Below, in pieces: positions 43,301-51,350 of a stretch of DNA of 64,000 nucleotides; the first letter of the stretch is position 1; every line of letters starts with the position of its first letter. The DNA comes from JAFDVL01 sp043783625. Lineage in GTDB: Bacteria > Acidobacteriota > Blastocatellia > RBC074. The position numbers were made by a program, and so were the translations under genes. The notes below the pieces were generated by a model. The model was given only the letters and a program-made list of their open reading frames with translations. It ran no database searches and was not told the DNA's origin. The DNA is taken from NCBI GenBank assembly GCA_043783625.1, contig JAYVZE010000046.1, forward strand, positions 45,209 to 109,208, given 5' to 3'.

Positions 43301-43708
43301 AAAGAGTTTCATTTTCTAAGAGCTGAGCAATTTCCTATTCTTGCGCTCCTCAATAGCTCACTGTTTTACTGGTTTTGGCGTTCTCATTCGGATGGCTTCC
43401 ATTGTGGTTATAGTGACGTTTTTCTGATGCCATATAAACGAGTAACGGACTCTGTAATAAAATCAGAGTTACAAGACCTTATAGAAAAATTGATGAAAAA
43501 TATGAAAAAAACGTCTATTGAGAAAGCTCTTAGCACGAAGACGGGGAATATTCACTATCAAGAATTCTATACAAAGCTTTCCAAGCCAATCATAGACGAA
43601 ATAGACCGCGTTCTTGCACAGCATTACGGATTTACGGAAGAGGAGTTGGATTTCATCATCAACTACGACATCAAATATCGAATGGGCAAGGAATTGGAAG
43701 GCGAATGA
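40343..43708 (+). CDS. Eco57I/PglX-like adenine-specific DNA methyltransferase
   Basis: A 1121-residue large N6-adenine methyltransferase. SAM-binding motif I is IIDPTCGSGAFLFAAMN and the catalytic motif IV is VIIGNPPYVEYSKV. The region YIFEKYINDRAQMGAYYTKE is typical of Eco57I and PglX methyltransferases. The N-terminal 330 residues have no clear domain and the C-terminus probably contains a target-recognition domain. It would mark host DNA so that the neighbouring nuclease and helicase spare it. The ATG at 40343 lies 5 bp after the helicase stop; a short in-frame TTG at 40310 overlaps the helicase gene and is unlikely. Confidence 0.88.
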   Translation: MSLNKQEFSRYIREFNFRELFNEMGWNNDKTSQPITVDNHTFTLQAVAEKRGFKILVCSPTSEGMIPDYDTRKKIESKVTKLFQEHLIIFQDAKKSEQIWQLVVRQTGKPTKVTETRWNNNQSPELLFQRAAGIFFEIDEEEHITIVDVTQRLADNFHQNAEKVTKQFYDKFKKEHGSFYDFLSGIDDQIDEWNKTCKKKEDKKENTGKQWYVSLMLNRLMFCYFIQKKGFLDNNKNYLREKLKASQDKKGKDKFYSFYRNFLLELFHRGLGEPNHDDELKSEIGKIPYLNGGLFDEHELEKNFKNIQIDDQAFERIFDFFDQYEWHLDTRITATGKDINPDVIGYIFEKYINDRAQMGAYYTKEDITEYISKNCVLPFLFDETERQLKVKNEKLKIAELIKDSGDRYIYDAVKHGVEEELPAEIEIGLEAFRVSPSGDKIPVPNLLERRKDWNTSAPNTHALPTEIWREVVERRKRYFEVRTKIENGEINSINDFITNNLNIRQFAQDVIENTNDADFLKAFYRALNSVTIIDPTCGSGAFLFAAMNILEPLYEACLQRMRNFIEDEDRKNIDDKKIFKNKFQDFRKVLEDVQNPSHPNLQYFIYKSIILRNLYGVDIMNEAVEIAKLRLFLKLVATVDADYRKPNLGLEPLPDIDFNIRAGNTLIGFATEGEIDKAFSGKFDFDNDAEKTKEKCEVVAMAFERYKTIQLSDCNDFSDFKVAKDDLSDRLKELNKELSELLHKQSSKLEYDKWLATHQPFHWFAEFYEIIHDKSGFDVIIGNPPYVEYSKVRATYSVNGYQSITSGNLYACVLEKSNTLVRKGGRIGFIVPLSLVCTKRTDDLRRVVNINSLWICCFDMRPSSLFEGIAQRLCIKLSTSPIKDSRFTFVGGYRRWSSDERSSLIHNTAYALTNNNNSASQVIPKLSTGIEQSLLLKVQGPSLEQFWDDNSSAIFIHRIVRYFIKALDFAPIFIKSDGSKGKSEDYKEFHFLRAEQFPILALLNSSLFYWFWRSHSDGFHCGYSDVFLMPYKRVTDSVIKSELQDLIEKLMKNMKKTSIEKALSTKTGNIHYQEFYTKLSKPIIDEIDRVLAQHYGFTEEELDFIINYDIKYRMGKELEGE

Positions 43709-43709
43709 A

Positions 43710-44804
43710 ATGAATTTAATCAAGGAAAACTACGCCGATTTTCTCGCTGAAATCAAAGCGCAAATCAACAGCAGTCAAGCCAAAGCCGCGCTTTCGGTCA
43801 ATGCTTCGCTGATTGCGATGTATTGGAACATCGGCGAAATTATTGCCATAAATCAATCCGAAAATTCTTGGGGGAATAGCGTAATCGAACAGTTATCGGC
43901 AGACTTAAAGGCTGAATTTTCAAATACTTCCGGCTTTTCCAGAGCAAATCTGTTTTTTATCCGCCGTTTCTATCTTTTCTATACGGGTGAAAAAGTCCAA
44001 CAAGCTGTTAGACTTTTACCGGACGAAGAAAATTCAGTGCAACAAGCTGTCGCACTAAACGAAAAAACGTCCGATATTCTCAAACTTCTCGTCCAAGTTC
44101 CTTGGGGACATCACATTTTGATTTTGACCAAAGTCAAAGAAGCGGAAGCCGCTGGTTTTTATCTGTCGCAAACAATCGAACATAATTGGAGTCGCGCCGT
44201 TTTGACTTTGCACATTGAGCAGAATTTGTTTTCACGGCAAGGTAAAGCCATCAGCAATTTCAAACAAACTCTGCCCGAACAACAAGCCGCCATCGCTCAA
44301 CAAATTCTCAAAGACCCGTATAATTTCGATTTTCTGACGCTCGAACAAAATGTGCAGGAATTGGAAATCGAAAAACGCCTGACCGAACATATCACGAAAT
44401 TCCTTCTCGAACTTGGGCGCGGTTTTGCCTTCATCGGCAGACAATACAAGCTGAATATCGGTGCGAAAGAGTATTTTTTAGATTTGCTGTTTTATCATAT
44501 TCGCTTGCGCTGTTTCGTGGTTATCGAACTCAAAGCGGTCGAATTTGAACCCGAATTTGCCGGAAAACTGAATTTCTATTTGTCGGCGGTTGACGACTTA
44601 CTGAAAACCGAAGCCGACCAACAGACAATCGGCATTTTGCTCTGCAAAAGCAAAGATAAAATCGAAGTCGAATACGCTTTGCGCGACATCAATAAACCAA
44701 TCGGTGTCAGCGAATTTACTTTTACCGAAATTTTGCCCGAAGAATTGAAAGCGGAAATTCCAACCATCGAAGAATTTGAAACCGAGTTGAATAGAACTTC
44801 TTAA
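43710..44804 (+). CDS. DUF1016/YhcG-like PDDEXK nuclease domain protein
   Basis: A 364-residue protein. The N-terminal DUF1016_N helical domain (ALSVNASLIAMYWNIGEII; SRANLFFIRRFYLFY) is followed by a PD-(D/E)xK nuclease domain in which YFLDLLFYHIRLRCFVVIELK supplies the Asp and Glu-x-Lys catalytic residues. Such proteins are often found beside restriction and methyltransferase genes. It starts 1 bp after the methyltransferase stop (TGA-A-ATG), so the genes are translationally linked. Whether it restricts unmodified DNA or supports DNA repair is not shown by the sequence. Confidence 0.85.
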   Translation: MNLIKENYADFLAEIKAQINSSQAKAALSVNASLIAMYWNIGEIIAINQSENSWGNSVIEQLSADLKAEFSNTSGFSRANLFFIRRFYLFYTGEKVQQAVRLLPDEENSVQQAVALNEKTSDILKLLVQVPWGHHILILTKVKEAEAAGFYLSQTIEHNWSRAVLTLHIEQNLFSRQGKAISNFKQTLPEQQAAIAQQILKDPYNFDFLTLEQNVQELEIEKRLTEHITKFLLELGRGFAFIGRQYKLNIGAKEYFLDLLFYHIRLRCFVVIELKAVEFEPEFAGKLNFYLSAVDDLLKTEADQQTIGILLCKSKDKIEVEYALRDINKPIGVSEFTFTEILPEELKAEIPTIEEFETELNRTS

Positions 44805-45269
44805 ATGATTGAAATCATAGACAAAATCGGCAATCCCGAATTATTAAAACTATCAAAAACGGCTTTCTTATGCAGTCGGAAAGTTCCCGCGAGTATCGTC
44901 TTAAAATGCTACGATTGGGCAATCGCACAACGCGAAGCCGGGAATTGCGTGATCAGCGGCTTTCATTCACAACTCGAAAAGGACGTTTTGCATTATCTGC
45001 TCAAAGGTCAGCAACCAATTATTCTTGTCCTCGCACGCGGGTTAAAAAAGAAAGTAGAACTGGAATTTGAGCAACCGCTAAACGATGGCAGGATGTTAAT
45101 CATTTCGCCATTTGAAAGCAGCGTGACACGCGCCAGCGAGGTGACAGCGGCGGCGAGAAATAAGCTGATGATTGAATTGGGAGACGAGCTTTATATCGGA
45201 CACGCGAGTACCGGAGGATCGCTTGATAAATTACTGACAGGCGTAACCGGGATAGTCACGTATCTATGA
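44805..45269 (+). CDS. SLOG/DprA-like Rossmann-fold protein
   Basis: A 154-residue protein whose core (NCVISGFHSQLEKDVLHYLL, ILVLARGLKKK, GRMLIISPFESSVTRAS, ARNKLMIELGDELYIGHAS) matches the SLOG/DprA-Smf superfamily that binds nucleotides or single-stranded DNA. It lacks the long N- and C-terminal parts of true DprA, so a competence role is unlikely. It begins at the base after the DUF1016 stop codon and probably belongs to the same system, perhaps as a nucleotide sensor. That role is inference. Confidence 0.7.
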   Translation: MIEIIDKIGNPELLKLSKTAFLCSRKVPASIVLKCYDWAIAQREAGNCVISGFHSQLEKDVLHYLLKGQQPIILVLARGLKKKVELEFEQPLNDGRMLIISPFESSVTRASEVTAAARNKLMIELGDELYIGHASTGGSLDKLLTGVTGIVTYL

Positions 45270-45345
45270 GTTCTTAGCGGTCAGATCATGCACGACCGGG
45301 CGGCGTTCGCACACTGAAGTGTGAACTCTGAACTCCTTTCCGCAT

Positions 45346-45375
45346 TTGCTACTTTTCCGCGTGCACGGCTATAAT
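45346..45375 (+). promoter_or_regulatory. Putative sigma-70 promoter of the DapA-like gene
   Basis: TTGCTA (45346-45351) and a perfect TATAAT (45370-45375) are 18 bp apart, 39 nt before the ATG at 45414. Confidence 0.6.
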
Positions 45376-45413
45376 GCCCGTTCGGTTCCTACAACATAAT
45401 TACGAAAGAAACT

Positions 45414-46364
45414 ATGTCATTAAACCTTAGCGGAATTGTTGCAGCCCTCCCCACACCATTCAATCAATCCGGGGAAATTGCTCATGAAGAATTAGTCAAT
45501 AACTTGCAGGAGTGGAATAAAACCGACCTGCTCGGATATTTAATTCTAGGCTCTACCGGCGAATTTCCGCATCTCGACAAAGATGAAAAGCTGGCGTTGA
45601 TTGATACTGTCAAAGCCAATTTGCCGTACGATAAAACGTTGCTGGTCGGGACAAGCGAATTGTCTACGCGGCATACGATTGAGATGACGAAAATTGCGGC
45701 GGATCGCGGCGCGGATGCCGCCGTCGTCGTCACGCCATTCTATTACAAAAAGATTTTGTTTGACGAACATCTCGCGGCGCATTATCGGCGTGTTGCTGAC
45801 GCTTCGCCGATTCCGGTCATGATTTATTTGATTCCGCAATTTTCCGGCGTGTATCTGATGCCGGAAACGATTTCCGAACTCGCAGATCATCCGAACATTA
45901 TCGGTTTGAAAGAAAGCTCCGGTGATCTGGAATCTTTGCGGCAGCTTTTCACGGAGCTGGGCGAAAAAGAATTCAGTGTGATGCTGGGTGCACCGCCGTT
46001 ATTGACGGAAGGGTTATCGCTGGGAGCGACAGGCGGGATTTTTGCCGTGGCGAGTTTGGCTCCACGTGCCTGTTGTGAAGCCCTCCGGTCGTATCAATTT
46101 GGCGATACGGAACGTGCCGAACGCCTTAAAACCCGCATCGCAGCATTAGCCAAAGCCGTTGCTGCCCCGGGCGTCGGATGGTTAAAAGCGGCGCAGGATA
46201 TGTGTGGCATGTACGGATTTTTACCGCGTTCGCCGATGCCTGCTCCGAATGAAACCGAGAAAGAAGCAATCGAACAGGCGATTCTTGAAAGCGGATTTTT
46301 TGCGCGCGTGCTGGATCACCTCCCGTTTCAGGAACGTGATGATTTGCGCGAGGTAGAATTTTAA
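45414..46364 (+). CDS. Dihydrodipicolinate synthase family aldolase
   Basis: A 316-residue class I aldolase of the DapA/NanA family with a TIM barrel. The Schiff-base Lys lies in IIGLKESSGDLE, the conserved Tyr in VMIYLIPQFSG and the substrate-binding GSTGEFPHL near the N-terminus. The family includes DapA, N-acetylneuraminate lyase, KDG aldolase and 4-hydroxy-2-oxoglutarate aldolase. The sequence looks more like the general sugar-acid/hydroxyproline branch than true DapA, but this cannot be settled here. It has its own strong promoter and no lysine-pathway neighbours. Confidence 0.8.
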   Translation: MSLNLSGIVAALPTPFNQSGEIAHEELVNNLQEWNKTDLLGYLILGSTGEFPHLDKDEKLALIDTVKANLPYDKTLLVGTSELSTRHTIEMTKIAADRGADAAVVVTPFYYKKILFDEHLAAHYRRVADASPIPVMIYLIPQFSGVYLMPETISELADHPNIIGLKESSGDLESLRQLFTELGEKEFSVMLGAPPLLTEGLSLGATGGIFAVASLAPRACCEALRSYQFGDTERAERLKTRIAALAKAVAAPGVGWLKAAQDMCGMYGFLPRSPMPAPNETEKEAIEQAILESGFFARVLDHLPFQERDDLREVEF

Positions 46365-46372
46365 GAAGCTGT

Positions 46373-46446
46373 CAGCTATTAGCCTTTAGCGATTAGCTAG
46401 GGTAGGAGCTTCTGGCTAACTGCTAAAAGCTAATACCTAATGGCTT
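46373..46446. repeat. Inverted-repeat hairpin before bshC
   Basis: AGCTATTAGCCTTTAGCGATTAGC-like sequence is mirrored by GCTAACTGCTAAAAGCTAATACC-like sequence with a few mismatches, giving a long imperfect hairpin. Related TTAGC-rich text occurs at 36840-36870. It lies between the DapA-like and bshC genes. Confidence 0.45.
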
Positions 46447-46472
46447 ACAGTAGTACCCAACCGGAGAAGTAA

Positions 46473-48101
46473 ATGACGACAGAGACGATTCGCTTCAGTG
46501 AAATTCCGAAAACCTCCCGTTTGTATTCGGATTTCCTGTATGACTTCAAAAAAGTCGAAAATTTCTATGAGGCAGGCGGGCAGGATTTGCCGACTTTGGT
46601 GAAACGGGCGGAGCGCGTAGCGGCGCAAAATTATAACCGCGAAGCCGTCGCGGATGTCCTCCTTGATCAAAATTTGCAAGCCGGAGCGGGTGCGGAAACG
46701 CTGGCGAATATCGAAAGATTACGCGAAAAAAATTCTGTCGTGACGATCACCGGGCAACAGGCGGGATTGTTCACCGGGCCTTTGTATACGGTCTTCAAAG
46801 CTCTCACCGCGATCAAACTGGCGGCAGAATTGCGTACCAACGGAGTCAATGCCGTTCCGGTTTTTTGGGTCGCCGCCGAAGATCACGACTTTGCCGAAGT
46901 CAATCATACGCGGCTCGTCAATCGGGACGGACAATTAGTGACTATCACCTACGGAGCCTGTTCTCCGGCGGAAGGGAAGCCTGTCGGAGCAGTCACGTTA
47001 TGCGAAGAAATTAAGGACAATATTGATGAATTATTAGCCGCGCTGCCCGAATCTGAATTTATCCCGCAATTGGCGAATGATCTGCGTGAAGCCTACGCCG
47101 CAGGAACGGGATTTGCCGATGCTTTCAGCAAAATGATGATGAAGCTATTCGGGAAATACGGCGTCGTTCTCATCAATCCGCTGGATGATCGGCTCAAGCA
47201 TATTGCCGGAAAAATTTATACGCAGGCGATGACCCGCGCTTCAGAATTTGCCGATACTTTGGTGAAGCAAAGCTCTGCGCTGGAAGCCGCTGGCTACCAT
47301 GCACAGGTGTATACCAGCCGGGAAGCTGTGCCTTTATTTATTATGGATGAAGGTCGTCGCACGGCTCTCGTGCAACGCGACGGATATTTTCATTTCAAAG
47401 GCAGCGATAAAAAAATCAAATCGGAAGAGCTGCTCGACACCGTGAATCGTTGCCCGAATTGTTTCAGCCCGAATGTGACGTTGCGTCCGATTGTGCAGGA
47501 TTTTCTACTTCCGACTGTGGCGTATATCGGAGGCCCGGCGGAGATTGCCTACTTTGCCCAAATTCGCTCAGGCTATCAACTATTGGGTCGGATCGAACCG
47601 TTGGTGTTGCCTCGTGCGAGCTTTACGTTAATTGAAAAAAGATTTGCCAAAACGCTGACGAAGAATGGTTTGAATTTTCAGGATTTATTCGCGGGGCTTC
47701 CTGAAGTTCTCACGAAGATTGGTGAGCAGAGCCTTGATAAAGAAACCTCTGACACCTTTCAGGAAACGGAAACCGTCATTGAGAAGCAAGTAGAAAAACT
47801 GCGGGAAGTTTTGCTCAAAGTTGACTTGCCGCTGGCTGAGGCTCTCAAAGGCGGGAAAGCAAATATTCTTTCCAATATTCACCGTCTCCGTGCGACCTAC
47901 GTCAAAAATGTCAGCCAGCGCGACGAGGCGAAGAAAACGCAAATTGAACGAGCCTTCGCGGTGCTGTATCCCAATAAAGGATTACAGGAAAGAGAACTGA
48001 ATGTGAGTTATTTTCTGGCGCGCTACGGGTATGGCATCATTGATGAAATTTACGAAGCGCTTGACCTTAATGAGAGCGGACACCAACTTATTAATTTATA
48101 G
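46473..48101 (+). CDS. bshC: Bacillithiol biosynthesis cysteine-adding enzyme
   Basis: A 542-residue BshC, which attaches cysteine to glucosaminyl-malate in the last step of bacillithiol synthesis. Diagnostic features are TITGQQAGLFTGPLYTVFK and VPVFWVAAEDHDFAEVNH, then a long coiled-coil segment (about residues 410-480). The length fits the family. The ATG at 46473 follows GGAGAAGTAA. No bshA or bshB lies in the window, so the rest of the pathway is elsewhere. Confidence 0.93.
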   Translation: MTTETIRFSEIPKTSRLYSDFLYDFKKVENFYEAGGQDLPTLVKRAERVAAQNYNREAVADVLLDQNLQAGAGAETLANIERLREKNSVVTITGQQAGLFTGPLYTVFKALTAIKLAAELRTNGVNAVPVFWVAAEDHDFAEVNHTRLVNRDGQLVTITYGACSPAEGKPVGAVTLCEEIKDNIDELLAALPESEFIPQLANDLREAYAAGTGFADAFSKMMMKLFGKYGVVLINPLDDRLKHIAGKIYTQAMTRASEFADTLVKQSSALEAAGYHAQVYTSREAVPLFIMDEGRRTALVQRDGYFHFKGSDKKIKSEELLDTVNRCPNCFSPNVTLRPIVQDFLLPTVAYIGGPAEIAYFAQIRSGYQLLGRIEPLVLPRASFTLIEKRFAKTLTKNGLNFQDLFAGLPEVLTKIGEQSLDKETSDTFQETETVIEKQVEKLREVLLKVDLPLAEALKGGKANILSNIHRLRATYVKNVSQRDEAKKTQIERAFAVLYPNKGLQERELNVSYFLARYGYGIIDEIYEALDLNESGHQLINL

Positions 48102-48123
48102 CTCGCACATTTTTATGCAAAAA

Positions 48124-48196
48124 TGCGGAAACCCGCACGCAGTAAGGGTGTTGTCTCAATGTGAAGGCGCCCTTACTGCGTGCGGGCTTCTGCATT
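48124..48196. repeat. 73-bp palindromic element, family 1 copy 2
   Basis: Arms ATGCGGAAACCCGCACGCAG and CTGCGTGCGGGCTTCTGCAT, about 26 bp each, around a 21-nt loop. Very similar to 3715-3788, including the CTCAA.TGTGAAG loop. Confidence 0.8.
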
Positions 48197-48212
48197 GCAT
48201 ACTTCAGTTGTC

Positions 48213-48241
48213 AGATGTGCCAGCAAGATGCTGACACACCG
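48213..48241. repeat. Degenerate REP-A unit
   Basis: Reverse orientation of the GGTRYGCCAGCA-type unit with loop TCT and an imperfect stem; an isolated relative of the arrays at 10.9-14.7 kb. Confidence 0.5.
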
Positions 48242-48496
48242 GCTGAAAAGTAGTTGGAGGGTGTACTTTTTACACTCCTCAAACAGGGATAAACCTCACT
48301 AAATAAATAACTATTTGAATGTTGGATACCACTGTGATAATTTATGTCGCAGTTGCCAAGCCCTCCGCAACCGTCCTTTGACAAGGTGTCAGGGGATAAA
48401 TTAATTCGATAGCAATTCAAGCGACCTTGAACTTCCTGATGTGGGATACTAAAGTTCGGTCAAAGTCGCGCATCTGCCCCAAAAAAACTCTCTGGT

Positions 48497-49705
48497 ATGT
48501 CGGAAGTAAAGCGTTCACGCTTTTCGGTTGATTGGTATGTCATCTCGGCCCAGCTCGTACGTCGGCTGATCGTAGGGATCGTCATTCTGGCCGCAGTGGG
48601 AGGTCTTGGTTATCGGGCGTATTCAAGTTTGAAAAGGGCTGTCATCAGCTCTATTCCGATTGGAACTCAGAGTGCGAGGTTCATTGAAATTTCGGGGCAA
48701 GTGCGGGTGAAAAAAGAAGCTGCGACAGATTTCGTCACGGCAAATGAGGCGATGCCGCTCGAAGCAGGTGATACGATCCAGACAATGAGCAATGCAGTGG
48801 CGCGAGTTCAATTTGTGGATGGCGCGAGCTACACGATCAAGCCTGACACCACGTTGGTGATCAAAGACAACGAGTTGATGGCGGATAAGAGTACGAAAGT
48901 TAAAGTCAACGTTCGGGTTGGTACGATTAATCTGGCGACGAACGAACAGGCTCCGGGTTCAACCAACGTTGTCCAGACTGAAGTCGCTTCGGCAAAAGTT
49001 GGGAGTAATACTACCGCGACGGTGGCGACGGGAGAAGTTGGTAATCAGGCGGATATTAAGGTCGAACGGGGAGGCGCTGAAGTTCGGACTGAAACCGGAC
49101 AAGTCTTCCAGGCACGGGTTAACGAGCGGTTAGAAGTCGAACAATCTGGTAAGGCAATTAAGACTTCTTTATTACAAATTCCCACGCTTCGCTCCCCTGA
49201 AAATCAGCAAACCTTGCGACCGGAAGGGAAAGGGGTTGTGAAATTCGATTGGAGTGGAATTCCGCAAGCTACTAATTACGCGATTGAAATTGCCTCTTCT
49301 GCAACATTTGGCGCAACGGTATTGAATAGCAGAGACGGTTTACGTGCTCCTTCGGCAATCTTTGATCTGATACCCGGTTCTTATTACTGGCGGGTTCGGG
49401 CTGATAAAGGACAGGAGCAGGGAAGTTTTAGCGATCCCAATAAGTTTACGATTGTTGGTAAGAATGTGAATCGTCGAATTCTTGAAATTAAGATCTTAAA
49501 TAAATCTCCGATGGGCGGGAGCAGCTATGTGTTGGAAGGTCATTGCGAGGTTGGCGCAAAAATTAAAGTTGGTGGTGCGCTCGCCAGAATAGACAGTCAG
49601 GGAAATTTCAAAGCACTGGTAACATTGAATTCACGCTCGCGGGAAGTGCTGGTTGAGGCGGAAGATCAGGATGGCAATACAGGTCGTCAAATAGTTCGAT
49701 TTTGA
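48497..49705 (+). CDS. FecR domain-containing membrane protein
   Basis: A 402-residue protein with one transmembrane helix (residues about 22-42) and the rest outside the membrane. A FecR domain is visible (FIEISGQVRVKKEAATDFVT; GDTIQTMSNAVARVQFVDGA; YTIKPDTTLVIKDN). Residues about 240-320 look like a fibronectin type III or similar sandwich (YAIEIASSATFG; SYYWRVRADKGQEQGSFSDP). In iron systems FecR couples to a sigma factor, but no sigma or TonB gene is adjacent here, so it is more likely a structural or peptidoglycan-sensing FecR. It overlaps the GGDEF gene frame. Confidence 0.78.
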   Translation: MSEVKRSRFSVDWYVISAQLVRRLIVGIVILAAVGGLGYRAYSSLKRAVISSIPIGTQSARFIEISGQVRVKKEAATDFVTANEAMPLEAGDTIQTMSNAVARVQFVDGASYTIKPDTTLVIKDNELMADKSTKVKVNVRVGTINLATNEQAPGSTNVVQTEVASAKVGSNTTATVATGEVGNQADIKVERGGAEVRTETGQVFQARVNERLEVEQSGKAIKTSLLQIPTLRSPENQQTLRPEGKGVVKFDWSGIPQATNYAIEIASSATFGATVLNSRDGLRAPSAIFDLIPGSYYWRVRADKGQEQGSFSDPNKFTIVGKNVNRRILEIKILNKSPMGGSSYVLEGHCEVGAKIKVGGALARIDSQGNFKALVTLNSRSREVLVEAEDQDGNTGRQIVRF

Positions 49706-49716
49706 GTAAAGCAGGC

Positions 49717-51177
49717 ATGAAAAACAGCGAACAGGTATCAGAAGTACAATTTCATTATCCCGCGCCAATCGGTGTCATCGGGAGTGTTGAAGCCAGGAAT
49801 CGGCTCCGTGCCGCGATCCCTGAGCTTGGTTTTCAGGAACTGCCGCTTGAATCGTCTCACGGACAGGAACTTCCCGCGACAGAAAATTTAGAGCTGATTA
49901 TTTGTGAAGCGAAAGAGCCGTTTCTTTCTTCAGATTTTCGGGTTGGGATTGAAACGCAATTTCCAAATGCTGTCTTGATTTCCTGCGCCTGTGATCTGGG
50001 AATAGGGGTTGAAGGCGCCAGTCGTCTGCTGGAAGAGGCTTCGGAACAGGCTGGTTATCTCGGACATGTCAAGATTGATCGGGTAGCTCTTCAATTGCCG
50101 CAATTTTTGCGTTATGCTGAAGAGCGGCGCGATTCCATGCAGCAGGCTCAACAGCGGTCACAGTTAGAGCGATTGCTGGAAGCCTCTACCAGAATGCATT
50201 CTTCGTTGGATCAGCAGCGTGTTGGAGCTGAGATTCTTGATTCCATCAGGAGCTGGGTGGATGCCGATAATTGGCAGCTTTATGTTCTTTCAGATGATAA
50301 AAAAATATTGGAATTGATCGGCGCTGAAGGTGTGCGGACTCGCCCTCCTTCCTTAACCCTGAGAGCTGATCGTAAAGGACTGGTTCAGCAGACTTTAACG
50401 GAAGGTAAGTTAATTGTTTTCGGGTCGGAAGACCTCAAGGCTTTTGAAGCTGGCGACCCGGATTTCAGGGAAGCGTATCAAGCGGATGCCAGTATCTGTT
50501 CCGTGATGTGCTGCCCCTTAAAAGTTGATAATCAAGTCATTGGAATCAGTCAGGCGACAAGATTTATTAATCAGTCGGAATTTACTGAATCTGATCAGGC
50601 AGCGATTAAGCAACTCTCAGTGGTGGCTGCGACGGCGCTGAATAATGCAGTTCAGTTTGCCCGCGCTGAACGCTTGTACATGCAGGATGACTTAACGCAA
50701 TTGCATAATAGTCGTTACTTGCGGCAGTATCTTGAAACTGAATTTCGTCGAGTCCGTCGCTACGGCGGTGAAGTAGCAGTGATTTTTATTGACCTGGATG
50801 GTTTTAAAGGTGTCAATGATAGATTCGGTCACAGGGTGGGCAGTGAGACATTAAAAGAAATGGCAACTTTATTGCTGGACTCCGTCCGCGATACCGACGT
50901 TGTCACGAGATACGGCGGGGACGAGTTTACTGTAGTTTTATCCAGCACTGGAGCCGAGCGAGCCTTGATTACCGCTGAGCGTGTGAGGCAGAAAGTTGCG
51001 ACGTATGAATTTAAGGGAGGTAGTCAAAATACCTTCCACTTGACTGCAAGTTTTGGAATTGCTTCTTATCCGAGATACCAGGCTGATTCTGCGGCTGATT
51101 TGTTAGAAAAAGCAGACCTGGCAATGTACGAAGCAAAAGCTGCGAATAAGAATAACGTCAAGCTTGCAAAAAACTAA
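49717..51177 (+). CDS. GAF domain-containing diguanylate cyclase (GGDEF)
   Basis: A 486-residue cytosolic protein. An uncharacterised N-terminal part is followed by a coiled segment and a GAF domain (about 155-320). The C-terminal GGDEF domain contains the intact active site RYGGDEFTVVL. The inhibitory I-site RxxD (RDTD) lies five residues before GGDEF, so the enzyme should make cyclic di-GMP with product feedback. The ATG at 49717 is chosen; a TTG at 49702 would overlap the FecR stop codon. Coupling to the FecR protein and proximity to pilin genes suggest a surface-behaviour role. Confidence 0.9.
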   Translation: MKNSEQVSEVQFHYPAPIGVIGSVEARNRLRAAIPELGFQELPLESSHGQELPATENLELIICEAKEPFLSSDFRVGIETQFPNAVLISCACDLGIGVEGASRLLEEASEQAGYLGHVKIDRVALQLPQFLRYAEERRDSMQQAQQRSQLERLLEASTRMHSSLDQQRVGAEILDSIRSWVDADNWQLYVLSDDKKILELIGAEGVRTRPPSLTLRADRKGLVQQTLTEGKLIVFGSEDLKAFEAGDPDFREAYQADASICSVMCCPLKVDNQVIGISQATRFINQSEFTESDQAAIKQLSVVAATALNNAVQFARAERLYMQDDLTQLHNSRYLRQYLETEFRRVRRYGGEVAVIFIDLDGFKGVNDRFGHRVGSETLKEMATLLLDSVRDTDVVTRYGGDEFTVVLSSTGAERALITAERVRQKVATYEFKGGSQNTFHLTASFGIASYPRYQADSAADLLEKADLAMYEAKAANKNNVKLAKN

Positions 51178-51350
51178 CCGTGAATCATCGTTGTTTTGAA
51201 TTGCGAAGAGCCTGCTGCCGGAAATCCCCCGGCTCACAATTCAACTCACTTGATTTTTTTATAATAACAACCTTTTTTTGGAGTCGGAGCCGGAAGGGAA
51301 ACGTGAATTCTAATCAACTGCACCACCCCGGACGGTCTTGAAAACGTTAG

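Larger units (their letters stand above)
48102..48496. other. Intergenic region between bshC and fecR-like gene
   Basis: Contains the family 1 palindrome (48124-48196) and a degenerate reverse REP-A unit (48213-48241). The right half, 48245-48496, should hold the promoter of the FecR/GGDEF pair, but I see no clear consensus. Confidence 0.5.

Noticed and set aside
44805..45269. True DprA competence protein
   Set aside because: Only the central Rossmann part is present and the context is a defence-like operon.
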